The notes beneath the pieces were generated by a model. That model was not told the origin of the DNA and searched no databases. It was given only the letters and a program-made list of their open reading frames with translations. A DNA stretch of 64,000 nt from Verrucomicrobiota bacterium (GTDB lineage: Bacteria > Verrucomicrobiota > Verrucomicrobiia > Chthoniobacterales > UBA10450): positions 18,294-82,293 of the forward strand of contig QHQA01000007.1 in the NCBI GenBank assembly GCA_003219695.1, in the 5' to 3' direction. This document shows positions 46,933 to 56,391 of the stretch, in pieces. A program made the translations under genes and the position numbers. Position 1 is the stretch's first letter. Each line of letters begins with the position of its first letter.

Positions 46933-48170
46933 TTGTCAATTGCGTCGTTTTGTCCACAAATGGCGCCGGTGAAAAAATGCGGATAGATCTCGCGAATACT
47001 GTAGATGTCCGGCACTACTTTGGCGTGCCTGAGACCTGCGCGCAAAAAAGCGCGGCACCACTGCTCTGCAGTGAGAAAGCCAGGATTCGGACGAAATTCC
47101 GGGTCTGTTTGGATGTTTGTAAAGCTATCCAGAATCTGGAACATCAACTCCGGGTAGATTGGTTGATTATCGTAAGGCCGCAGGCATTCGCCGATCACAA
47201 GCCAGCCATCGCTAGTGAGGGCCGCGCGCGCCTCATTCAAGCTAAACAAAAGATTCTTGGAGATATGCATTACGTTCACGCCATATACGAGATCGAACTG
47301 CCCTGCCCTAACGCCTTGCTTGTCCCATGGCAAATCGAGGTCCAGCGGGGCCCATTCCAGCGGCAAATTTGGATGTCGCCCTGCCAGTTTGCGTTGGCTG
47401 TGGCGCCGGAAGTAGGCGTTCGGCTCTGTAATGAGGTAGCGCTTGACTCGTGGCAACAGCCCGCGTTCGGCAAGCACCTGTAGCAAAACTTCAGTGGCGC
47501 TGCCGCTACCCGCGCCAACTTCCAAAATCCGGAACGTCTGCTGTGCGGAAAGATGATCGGCAGCTAATATTGCGCCCACCCAATTATTCACCGCGTAGGT
47601 CAGGTTATCGTTGTGAAAATAATTCAGCCACAGCGGCACGCCTTCCGTTCCGAGCAGATTCTGATCACCGCTTTGCTGGCCGTTGGCAACGCCCGGATAA
47701 ACGCTTGCAGCGTGATCTAGCAAATCCAGTGTCGCCGCGTTGGCGGGATCAATAGCCAGACCCGCGGCGCGCAATCGTTTGAGATCAGGCGGCCACGGTG
47801 GGCGCCGCAGATGATAGGAGCGCGCCTGGCCGTCAGTCCGCGCCTCTGCGCAGCCGCTTTCGACCATACGTTCCAAGATCCAGGATAAAGCAAGCTTGAA
47901 ACGCGGCTGAAAAGACAGCATGCGACAAAGTTCATCTGCCGATCGCCACTCACCGAGTTGATCCACCAGATTTAACTGGCGGCAAAGATCAACGGCCAGT
48001 TCGATGCTGTATCGTTCCAGCAGTTCAATGCTTTGATACAGGCGTTCGCTGAATACCGCTGGCGGGAATTGCTGGAGCCATTGCGCTAGACGCGGGTCGC
48101 GCGGCCGGATTTCAAACTTGGGCGCGTCAGATGATGGCGCGTTCACGAAATCACTTTGTCCTTGCAACAA
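46929..48170 (-). CDS. Class I SAM-dependent methyltransferase (polyketide C-methyltransferase-like)
   Basis: ILEVGAGSGSATEVLLQVLAERG...FDLVYGVNVMHISKNLLFSLNEARAALTSDGWLVIGE. Confidence 0.85.
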   Translation of the reverse strand: MLQGQSDFVNAPSSDAPKFEIRPRDPRLAQWLQQFPPAVFSERLYQSIELLERYSIELAVDLCRQLNLVDQLGEWRSADELCRMLSFQPRFKLALSWILERMVESGCAEARTDGQARSYHLRRPPWPPDLKRLRAAGLAIDPANAATLDLLDHAASVYPGVANGQQSGDQNLLGTEGVPLWLNYFHNDNLTYAVNNWVGAILAADHLSAQQTFRILEVGAGSGSATEVLLQVLAERGLLPRVKRYLITEPNAYFRRHSQRKLAGRHPNLPLEWAPLDLDLPWDKQGVRAGQFDLVYGVNVMHISKNLLFSLNEARAALTSDGWLVIGECLRPYDNQPIYPELMFQILDSFTNIQTDPEFRPNPGFLTAEQWCRAFLRAGLRHAKVVPDIYSIREIYPHFFTGAICGQNDAIDK

Positions 48171-48463
48171 ACTTGAAGATGCCCTTCAACTAGTACGCGG
48201 CCTCCGGTGCGACAGCAAAAATTGACTTCGCCCGCGGCGTCACCGTTCGCGGAAAAACATATCGTGAACGTCTGCTCAGGCTTTAGCGGCGCGAGAAACT
48301 TTACCGTTCGGATGCCGGTAAGCTGACACTCTTTGCGCCACTCAAGCAACGCCGCGGCCACTTCGTCGAGGATAACCACTCCCGGAACGATCGGCGCGCC
48401 GGGAAAATGTCCGGCCAAGCTCGGGTGATTGGCAGGAATGGTGCGCCGCGCTTCAAAATTCAT
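48143..48463 (-). CDS. Hotdog dehydratase-like protein (ApeI/FabA-like)
   Basis: NHPSLAGHFPGAPIVPGVVILDEVAAALLEW. Confidence 0.82.
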   Translation of the reverse strand: MNFEARRTIPANHPSLAGHFPGAPIVPGVVILDEVAAALLEWRKECQLTGIRTVKFLAPLKPEQTFTICFSANGDAAGEVNFCCRTGGRVLVEGHLQVCCKDKVIS

Positions 48464-48539
48464 ATGGCGTAGTTTCACTCATCTGCTTGGCGCAGCAACA
48501 CCATAAGCCGCCATTGGCCGAAGTGTTTGCCAGGTTTCG

Positions 48540-48617
48540 GCTGTAGCGTACGCTGTCCTCAGCACAGCGGGAGTTGGCGCAGCAATGGGAATCCGTTGAG
48601 ACAGCGGACGCTACAGC
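48540..48617. repeat. Intergenic palindromic element (gctgtagcg...cgctacagc)
   Basis: gctgtagcgtacgctgt...acagcggacgctacagc. Confidence 0.85.
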
Positions 48618-48674
48618 CCTTCTTTTCAAGTGGTCAGGTTCGATGTCGAAGAACCTGGTTATCTGCGCACGCGG

Positions 48675-49994
48675 TTATTTCCCAACTGTGTTGTTTACCG
48701 CAGTGACTGCGATTGCATCGAGAACTCGCTGCGGCGCGTGCGGCGCGCCTTCATCTGGCAATGAAAAACCAAAACGCAGGCAGTAGGACGTGAACGCCCC
48801 GAGCACTTGATCGGGAGCAGCACCAAAGTCCGCCAGTTGATAGTGATGATTGCCACGTCCGTTCCCCGCGCGGCTTGCCATTAAAGCGCGCATGCGCCGC
48901 TCTGCCTGTGGCGACAACGACCAGCCAAAACGATCGTAGATTCGCCCGACCGCGGCGATGGGGTTCCGGCAGATCTGGTCATAATCGATGTCGCAGATGC
49001 GTCCGTTGAGCAGCCGGTCCCGGTCTTCCAGAAATTTCTCCATCGTTTTTGACCAGTACTGGACTGATTCGCGGCAGACGACGACCGGGTCAACGCCGTC
49101 GCTAAACGCGCTGCGAAGGATCGTGATAAGACTTGCTACCGAAGCCATGGCTTCGACCGGCGTCCGGTGCATCTGCACGAACAATGCGTCCGGATAAACT
49201 GAAAGCAGAGCTGGCAATGCAAACATGTGGGTAGGGGCTTTGAGGACCCACCGGCGACCGGCGCGCCGGAACTGGAGATGTTGAAGGAAACGGCGGTGAT
49301 ATTCGTATGCCGGCCGCAAATCTTGGCGAAAAAACCAGTCGCGATACGACGGCACGTAATACATCGTATCAAACTGGTCGCTCATAAACGTGGGGCTCAT
49401 TAACCCAACACATTCCTGAGGAACTTTCGCATCGACAGGGTGCACATGGCGAAAAGTAGGGGCGAGCCAGTTAAACCACTTGCAACTCCGCGTCGCGCGC
49501 TGAATTCGCCGCTTTTCATCGTTCGAAGTTGGCGGAGACGGGGTCATCACTTCCCACATGAGCGGCGAGCGGTGTTCCGGGTCCGCAGCGAGCAAACTAT
49601 GAAGCACGGTGGTGCCGCTGCGGGGCAGACCGATGATAAAGAGCGGTTCGCGAATTTCCTGGTGCGAGATCTCGGGATATAGTTGCCGGTCCCGTTCTAT
49701 CAACAGGCGCGTGCGCAGTATGTGCAACACGTCGAACCGAAGAGCGATTTTGCCGATCAGATTCAGCTGCGCCTCGGTCTGGCAGGATTCCAGCAAACGC
49801 GAGAGCGCCTCAAAAAAATCGCCGTCGCCAAAATCATCGAGGCCGCAGCGTCGCCTCGCGGTCTCGATCAAATCAACCGCTTGCACCCGGACAGATGGAC
49901 TCCGCTTTTTTTCCAGTAGCGCGCCGCATCTATTAAGGAGCCGCACGGGCAGGATCGGACGAGTCTGCCGAAGAGTAGTGGGAGAGGCGTTCAT
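48675..49994 (-). CDS. Sulfotransferase family protein
   Basis: REPLFIIGLPRSGTTVLHSLLAADPEHRSPLMWEVMTPSPPT...RWVLKAPTHMFALPALLSVYPDALFVQMHRTP. Confidence 0.92.
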   Translation of the reverse strand: MNASPTTLRQTRPILPVRLLNRCGALLEKKRSPSVRVQAVDLIETARRRCGLDDFGDGDFFEALSRLLESCQTEAQLNLIGKIALRFDVLHILRTRLLIERDRQLYPEISHQEIREPLFIIGLPRSGTTVLHSLLAADPEHRSPLMWEVMTPSPPTSNDEKRRIQRATRSCKWFNWLAPTFRHVHPVDAKVPQECVGLMSPTFMSDQFDTMYYVPSYRDWFFRQDLRPAYEYHRRFLQHLQFRRAGRRWVLKAPTHMFALPALLSVYPDALFVQMHRTPVEAMASVASLITILRSAFSDGVDPVVVCRESVQYWSKTMEKFLEDRDRLLNGRICDIDYDQICRNPIAAVGRIYDRFGWSLSPQAERRMRALMASRAGNGRGNHHYQLADFGAAPDQVLGAFTSYCLRFGFSLPDEGAPHAPQRVLDAIAVTAVNNTVGK

Positions 49995-50140
49995 TTGGTT
50001 AGGGCGTTCAATGTGGCGCAAGTCACCATGGATCGCTATTGGACTTTCGGGCTGTGCAAATGAGGCGCATGGCCGCAAGTCAAGCAGCGAATGAACAAAC
50101 CCTGGTTGCGCATCACGCGCAATCGCATCATCATCTTCAC

Positions 50141-50617
50141 ATGCAAACGGAGAAAGCCACATTCGGCGCGGGTTGTTTCTGGGGAGTGGAAGAAACTTTC
50201 CGCAATTTGAAGGGCGTCTTGTCCACGTCCGTCGCGTACGCAGGCGGAACGAAAGAGAATCCGACGTATCAAGATGTTTGTACGGATAGGACTGGACACG
50301 CCGAGGTGGTGGAGGTGGAGTTCGATCCGTCGCAGATCAGCTATGACGAACTTTTGAATGTTTTCTGGTCGAACCATAACCCGACCACCTTGAACCGGCA
50401 GGGCCCCGACGTGGGAACGCAATATCGCTCGGTGATTTTTTATCATTCGCAAGAACAAGAGGCGACCGCCAGGACTTCAAAGGAAAAGCTGGAAAAGAGC
50501 GGCCGCTTCAATCGGGCAATCGTGACGCAAATTGAACCTGCGCTGAAGTTCTGGCGCGCAGAAGAATATCATCAGCGTTACCTGCAAAAGCGCGGCCAGT
50601 CGCATTGCGAGATCTGA
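50141..50617 (+). CDS. msrA: Peptide-methionine (S)-S-oxide reductase
   Basis: [59 protein letters not shown]. Confidence 0.97.
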   Translation: MQTEKATFGAGCFWGVEETFRNLKGVLSTSVAYAGGTKENPTYQDVCTDRTGHAEVVEVEFDPSQISYDELLNVFWSNHNPTTLNRQGPDVGTQYRSVIFYHSQEQEATARTSKEKLEKSGRFNRAIVTQIEPALKFWRAEEYHQRYLQKRGQSHCEI

Positions 50618-50649
50618 TGCCGGCCGTTTCAGCAGTTTGCATGATTCCG

Positions 50650-50755
50650 CCTCTCTCCTTGCGAAGGGGACAGGATCGAGGTGAGGGGATGTTAGGCGGC
50701 GGCATTTTGCCGATATTAAATCCTCACCCTGCCCTCTCCCCCGGGAAGGGAGAAG
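50650..50755. repeat. REP-like inverted repeat (cctctctccttgcgaaggggacagg..ggtgagg / cctcaccctgccctctcccccgggaagggagaag)
   Basis: Two arms in inverted orientation around a short spacer. Confidence 0.75.
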
Positions 50756-50771
50756 CGTAAGACGCGTGCTT

Positions 50772-51464
50772 ATGAATCGCGAAATCAATCGAACAACAAA
50801 TTTCGTCGCCGACGCCGCTGATTTCATTCTTGAACAGGCGCACAAGACGATCGGCGAACGCAATGAATTCCGGATTGCGCTCTCCGGGGGGAACACTCCG
50901 GCGCCAGTGTACGCCCGGCTTGCGACGATCGCGCACGATCTGCCGTGGGAGTTGGTTCATATCACCTTCGGCGACGAGCGTTGCGTTCCACCTGATGATC
51001 AACAGAGCAACTTCAGGATGGCTCGTGAAACTCTGCTGGCGCCTGCCGCCGTTCCCGAAAAATCAATCATGCGCATGCGGGGCGAAATCGATCCGCAAAT
51101 CGCGGCACAGGAATACCAGGATCACCTCGATCTGATGGCCACTCAGCGCGGCGAACCGATCTATCGGCATGACCTGATTCTGCTCGGCCTCGGCGATGAC
51201 GGTCATACGGCATCGCTTTTTCCCGGGACCGCCGCATTGGAAGAAATAACGCGTCGCGTCGCGGCAAATTTCGTTCCCAAGTTGAACGCCTGGCGATTGA
51301 CTTTCACCTTTTCGCTCATCAATCACGCGCGCCACATATTGTTCCTCGTGGGCGTCTCGAAAAGTCCGGAGTTAATCGAGCGCGTGTTAGAAGGCGACCA
51401 GCAGTTGCCTGTCGCGCGAGTGAATCCAACGGCAGGAGAACTGACATGGATGATCGAGGAGTAG
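50772..51464 (+). CDS. pgl: 6-phosphogluconolactonase
   Basis: RIALSGGNTPAPVYARLATIAHDLPWELVHITFGDERCVPPDDQQSNFRMARETLL...LILLGLGDDGHTASLFPGTAAL. Confidence 0.96.
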   Translation: MNREINRTTNFVADAADFILEQAHKTIGERNEFRIALSGGNTPAPVYARLATIAHDLPWELVHITFGDERCVPPDDQQSNFRMARETLLAPAAVPEKSIMRMRGEIDPQIAAQEYQDHLDLMATQRGEPIYRHDLILLGLGDDGHTASLFPGTAALEEITRRVAANFVPKLNAWRLTFTFSLINHARHILFLVGVSKSPELIERVLEGDQQLPVARVNPTAGELTWMIEE

Positions 51465-51485
51465 CACAGCCTGCGCTACTATAAT

Positions 51486-52544
51486 ATGATGCGCACGATC
51501 ATTGTCACAGGTTCTGCGGGTCTGATCGGATCGGAGACCGTGAGGCGCTTCGCAAACGAAGGGGCGCGCGTCATCGGAATGGATAACGACATGCGCGCGG
51601 AATTTTTCGGCACCGAAGCTTCCACGAAAAGAACGCGCGACGATTTAATCGCGAACGTTGGCGGTTACGAACATCACGACATGGATATTCGAGACGCCGC
51701 TGCGGTGATGGACCTGTTCAAACAGTATCGCGGCGCGATCGAAGCGATCGTGCACACCGCCTCGCAACCGTCACACGACTGGGCCGCTCGCGATCCGCAA
51801 ACCGATTTCACCGTAAACGCCAACGGCACGCTGAATCTGCTCGAAGCCGCGCGAAAGTTTTCTCCCGAAGCGCCGTTCATTTTTACTTCCACCAACAAAG
51901 TCTATGGCGACACGCCGAATCGTTTGCCGCTCCGCGAACTGGAGAAACGCTGGGAAATCGAGCCAGGCCACGAATACGAGCCGGGCATCTCGGAAACGAT
52001 GAGCATTGATTACACGAAACATTCGCTCTTTGGCGCGTCCAAGGCCGCCGCGGACATTCTCGTTCAGGAATACGGGCGCTATTTCGGAATGCCCACAGTC
52101 TCTTTCCGTGGCGGTTGTCTGACGGGGCCTGCACACGCGGGGACCGAGCTACACGGTTTCCTTTCTTATCTGATGATTTGCGCCGTCAGCGGCAGGCGTT
52201 ACCGCGTCTTTGGTTACAAAGGCAAACAGGTGCGCGACAACATCCACAGTTTCGACCTCGTCGAAGCGTTCGCGGAATTTATTCGGGCGCCGCGCGCCGG
52301 CGCTGTCTATAACATCGGCGGCAGCCGGCACAGCAACTGTTCCATGCTCGAAGCCATCGAGATGTGTGAGGAAATCAGCGGCAAAAAAATAAACTGGACC
52401 TACGAGGAAACCCACCGCGTCGGCGACCACATCTGGTGGATCAGCGACGTGCGCAGGTTTCAAGCGCATTATCCGAACTGGAAATTTCGCTACGGCATGC
52501 GCGAAATTCTCGACGAAATTCATCGCGCTGTCGCGGGATCGTGA
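51486..52544 (+). CDS. NAD-dependent epimerase (CDP-paratose 2-epimerase-like)
   Basis: [38 protein letters not shown]...[29 protein letters not shown]. Confidence 0.92.
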   Translation: MMRTIIVTGSAGLIGSETVRRFANEGARVIGMDNDMRAEFFGTEASTKRTRDDLIANVGGYEHHDMDIRDAAAVMDLFKQYRGAIEAIVHTASQPSHDWAARDPQTDFTVNANGTLNLLEAARKFSPEAPFIFTSTNKVYGDTPNRLPLRELEKRWEIEPGHEYEPGISETMSIDYTKHSLFGASKAAADILVQEYGRYFGMPTVSFRGGCLTGPAHAGTELHGFLSYLMICAVSGRRYRVFGYKGKQVRDNIHSFDLVEAFAEFIRAPRAGAVYNIGGSRHSNCSMLEAIEMCEEISGKKINWTYEETHRVGDHIWWISDVRRFQAHYPNWKFRYGMREILDEIHRAVAGS

Positions 52545-52858
52545 TTGGATAGCGCACTGCCCGCCCGTGTGCGGGCGTCTCGCGTGCTGGCCAAGACGTT
52601 GTGTCTGCTTAGCGCCAAAGGCGCTGTCTCATCTTAGCTTGGGGCACCGCCCCAGGAATCCTTCAATCGCGTGGATGTTTTCAATCCAATGGCACAGGTA
52701 ATGGTCGAACGCGTTCGGTGAAGTGAATCGCAGGCTACGGGTGAATGCTGCGCCTTTGGCGCGAATCACATACCTCGCATCACACGAGGATCCGGCGGCA
52801 ACCCTTCAACTGTTCAAGCGTTTAACCGCTAATCGTTAACCGTTAGCCGTCAGCGCTC

Positions 52859-53278
52859 TCAATACTCCTCCCCCTCATCCGGTCTCAGCGGCGCGACGCG
52901 ATCAACCACCGCGTACGCATGCAGCATCACTGCAGCGAGGTAAAAGAAAAACAGGCCCAGCCCCCATCCGGCAGAGGCGAATGCGGCCAGCACCACAAAG
53001 ATGCCCACAGGAATTGCGCCGGCCATCCAGAGAAAGCCCGCTAGGATATGTCCCTTGTAAATGTGTCCTAACCCCGGGATGATACTGAACAGAACCGCCA
53101 CTGCGTCGCTCGCTTTACCCTCGGCAGTTTGCGTCGCAGGGCGCGTCCAATCGCACTGGTCACAGCGTTCCGCGTCCTTTGGCAGGAGATGTCCGCAGTA
53201 TGGGCAGGGCATTTTATCTCCCGCGCTCGGTTCAGGCCGAGTTGCCGGCGCATCGGTGTACTCCACGTTCGTTGCCAT
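52859..53278 (-). CDS. Zinc-ribbon-containing small membrane protein
   Basis: MPCPYCGHLLPKDAERCDQCDW followed by hydrophobic segments. Confidence 0.7.
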   Translation of the reverse strand: MATNVEYTDAPATRPEPSAGDKMPCPYCGHLLPKDAERCDQCDWTRPATQTAEGKASDAVAVLFSIIPGLGHIYKGHILAGFLWMAGAIPVGIFVVLAAFASAGWGLGLFFFYLAAVMLHAYAVVDRVAPLRPDEGEEY

Positions 53279-53472
53279 CGTTTCATCTGAAGGTCACAAG
53301 ACGCGCGGAATTCGTCAAGCTTTTGTAGGCCGTTCGCCGAGGCGAACGCCAACCCGCAATCCCTGCGAAAATTTTCTTCCATAGCGGTACGGATTCGTGG
53401 ATGAAAAGCATTCCTTCTTCCTAATCCGTGCCATCCGCGTTATGCGTGGTTCATCAACCTTGAATATTTGGA

Positions 53473-54288
53473 ATGATATCGCTTTCTGAAATTGTCGCTT
53501 ACACGGACAAATATCTGCGCATCCGCGAGGTGGGCGACTGGGACAACGCGCTCAACGGTCTGCAAATTGAAAACTCAGGGCGCGTTACGCGGGTTGGCGC
53601 GGCGGTGGATGTTTCGACGCGCGTTTTCACCGAGGCCGCTAGGAAGAAGATCGATCTTTTGATCGTGCACCACGGCTTGTTCTGGCCCGGCTTGCAACCG
53701 GTGAGAAGCGCCTTGCGTAGGCAATTGCAAATCGCCTTTGCAAACGACATCGCGCTTTACAGCGCGCACCTCCCTCTGGATATCCATCGCAAGGTCGGCA
53801 ATAACGCAGAGCTTGCCCGCGCGCTTGGTCTGCCTCTTGGAGTGCGCGGACATGTCCGCGCTTTCAAAAGCGGCGACATGTCGCCGCAGTCCAAATCGGC
53901 GCGGCCGTTTCTGGAAGAAAAAGGCCAGCCGATCGGACTCAAAGTGGACGCGTCAATGCCGCGCAGCGAACTTGTTCGTAAATTGCGAATAGCATTGAAC
54001 GGCCCGGTAAAAGTTTTCGATTCCGGCCCGAAACGAACACGCCTGGTCGGCATTGTGACCGGTGGTGGTGGCTCGGAAATCTACCGGGTCGCACAGGAAA
54101 ACATCGATACCTTCATCACCGGCGAAGCGCCGCACTGGGCCGCCGTTGCCGCTGAAGAGCTCGGCATGAATCTTCTGCTTGGCGGCCATTACGCCACGGA
54201 AGTGTTCGGCGTAAAAGCGCTGGCCGCGCATTTGTCCAAACGATTCAAAATCCCGTGGACATTCATTAATCGCCCAACGGGATTGTAA
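53473..54288 (+). CDS. Nif3-like dinuclear metal center hexameric protein
   Basis: GDWDNALNGLQIENSGRVTRVGAAVDVSTRVFTEAARKKIDLLIVHHGLFWPG; FITGEAPHWAAVAAEELGMNLLLGGHYATEVFGV. Confidence 0.93.
   Translation: MISLSEIVAYTDKYLRIREVGDWDNALNGLQIENSGRVTRVGAAVDVSTRVFTEAARKKIDLLIVHHGLFWPGLQPVRSALRRQLQIAFANDIALYSAHLPLDIHRKVGNNAELARALGLPLGVRGHVRAFKSGDMSPQSKSARPFLEEKGQPIGLKVDASMPRSELVRKLRIALNGPVKVFDSGPKRTRLVGIVTGGGGSEIYRVAQENIDTFITGEAPHWAAVAAEELGMNLLLGGHYATEVFGVKALAAHLSKRFKIPWTFINRPTGL
53844..53887. repeat. Twin 18 bp perfect palindromes inside the Nif3-family gene
   Basis: GCGCGGACATGTCCGCGC and GCGGCGACATGTCGCCGC separated by 8 bp; encodes the atypical GVRGHVRAFKSGDMSPQSK segment. Confidence 0.92.
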
Positions 54289-54350
54289 GGGGAGGCGGAC
54301 GGAGGCCACCACGGATTACGCGGATTTGACGGATGTTGTAGCAACCGTGT

Positions 54351-54904
54351 TTAGCTGGCTCGCAAAAAAGAAGGATTTCGGAGCAGTTGGTTCAAGAGGA
54401 TGGTGAGTTTTCTGATGACCGCGACCAGGGTGACTTCGGGTGGTTTGTTGCGCTGACGCAGTTGCCGGTAAAAGCCGCGCAAGGTTGGGTTTGAGCGGAT
54501 GGCGCTGATGGCGGCCATGTGCAGGGCACGGCGTAATTTGGGGCGGCCGCCTGCGATATGGCGCCAGCTTCTACGCGCTCCGCTATCGTCGTCGTAGGGA
54601 GCCACGCCGACCAGAGCTGCTGTTTGGCGTCTGGAGAGTAAGCCGAGCTCTGGACAGAGAGCGACGCAGGTGACAGCGGTGATCAAGCCGACGCCTTTGA
54701 CTTGTTGCATGCGCTCTACTTTTTGCTTCAGCGCAGATTGTTCTTCCAAGATGGAGTCGATGCCAGCTTCAGTTGTGTGATGTGCCGCTGGAGCAGTTAA
54801 GTCAGGCGCGATCGAGTCTGCGCACGATGCTGCTCAGGTGCTGAGCCTTCTGTTGCCAGGCTGTCTTTACACACATCCACAGCAAAATAGATTTTTTCCG
54901 ACAT
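54351..54904 (-). mobile_element. IS110-family transposase relic with internal deletion
   Basis: C-terminal IS116/IS110/IS902 domain (VKGVGLITAVTCVALCPELGLLSRRQTAALVGVAPYDDDSGARRSWRHIAGGRPKLRRALHMAAISAIRSNPTLRGFYRQL) and separate N-terminal MSEKIYFAVDVCKDSLA; the middle is missing. Confidence 0.85.
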
Positions 54905-55614
54905 AAAAATTGGATTTAACTCTGCCTTGTTCGTTGCGAGCTCGCGCCGCGGCGGCAAAACCGCGACGTGGCTCTGGCGACTGTTCGAGTTACCCAAATG
55001 GCATGCCAAGGATCCAGCTACACTCGGACTGCAAAGCGGTCCTTGGGCGTCTACGATCTCATCGCTGCCGGGGAGGGGCGGGAGTTAACTTCTCGCTACT
55101 CAGCCCTCGAGCAGAGCGACCGCACCCACGGCCCATCCACCCAAGCAAGCCAACACTACACCAACCCGAATAAACAAGGGCGCCTGCCGCGGCGGATGCC
55201 ACGGTCATTTGATCGGCGTTTCACAGAAACGCCCTACAATAACCGCCACAAATTTTGTAGAGCATCTGTGTCAGACGCCAATCCTCTGGTGGGATCAGCG
55301 AGATAGAAGGTAGAGCGGCGAGCGAGTTGGGAAAGGAGCAAGTTTCAAATCCGTGGTTTCTCAGGTTCGTGTCCATTGGGCTGCCACGCCATAACCGCCT
55401 GCTCCGCTGAAGCCGTGCGAAGGGATTGGCGAAGGCGGGACACCTTCGCCAACACGCGCGACGCGTATGTCCCTCTCCGAGAAAATGCGTGATTTTTTGC
55501 TTTACATTTAATTTGCGGCGAACGAAAAAACAGCGCGCGATGGGAAGCACCGATGCGCGAACGGCCTAACCAATTTACAGACGGATACTTCTTGACCTAC
55601 GCGATCCTTTCCTG

Positions 55615-56391
55615 ATGGAGACGCCCAAAACACACGCCTCAGCGAAAATCTCGCCCGCACGACACATCGCGAAAAAGCGCGTCCTGGTGTTGGAAGAGCA
55701 CCCGCTGCTTCGCTACGGGATCGCAGATTGCCTCAATTCGCAGCCGGACTTGATGGTGTGCGGCGAAACCGACTGCATGCGGGATGCGCGCCATAAGATC
55801 GCTGAGTGCAAACCGCATTTGCTGCTCACTGCGCTGCGGCTCGGGCCCGGCGACAGCTTGGAATTTGTTAAGTGCCTCAAGAAAGAACGGCCTGCTCTGC
55901 TGGTCCTGGTGTATTCGGCCTTTGAGGAAATCCTGTTTGCAGAGCGCGCCCTCCGCGCGGGCGCGGATGGGTACGTGATGAAAAAAGCGCCCAAGGAAGA
56001 ATTGCTGACCGCCATTCACGAAATCTTAAGCGGCAACATTTACGTCAGCCGCGAGGTGGCCCTACGCGCGTTCAAGAGATCGCTCGAGGCGCGCTCTGCT
56101 GAGTACCATTCGCCCCGCGCTTCCGGTGCAATTGAAAATCTGTCCGATCGCGAGATGCACATCTTCCATTTGCTTGGCTCGGGACTCGCCAACAAACAAA
56201 TCGCGCATTCGCTCAATCTGAGTGTGAAAACGATTGAGAGCCATCGCGAGAACATCAAACACAAGCTCGGCCTTGGCAGCGGCCGGGAGCTGGTCGCCCG
56301 CGCCACCAAATACATGGAGGAAACTTTTTTGCCGCCCAAGCCAATCATTGGCGGGAGCAAAAAGAAGGTGGTCCGTTTCCCCGCGGCGTGA
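55615..56391 (+). CDS. LuxR-type (NarL/FixJ) response regulator with atypical receiver domain
   Basis: RVLVLEEHPLLRYGIADCLNSQPDLMVCGE...RAGADGYVMKKAPKEEL; HTH LSDREMHIFHLLGSGLANKQIAHSLNLSVKTIESHRENIKHKLGL. Confidence 0.93.
   Translation: METPKTHASAKISPARHIAKKRVLVLEEHPLLRYGIADCLNSQPDLMVCGETDCMRDARHKIAECKPHLLLTALRLGPGDSLEFVKCLKKERPALLVLVYSAFEEILFAERALRAGADGYVMKKAPKEELLTAIHEILSGNIYVSREVALRAFKRSLEARSAEYHSPRASGAIENLSDREMHIFHLLGSGLANKQIAHSLNLSVKTIESHRENIKHKLGLGSGRELVARATKYMEETFLPPKPIIGGSKKKVVRFPAA

Noticed and set aside
52545-52858. Possible small genes or RNA between the epimerase and the zinc-ribbon gene
   Set aside because: Region contains fragments of several repeats (gatagcgcactgcccgcccgtgtgcgggcg...) but no convincing ORF or RNA structure.
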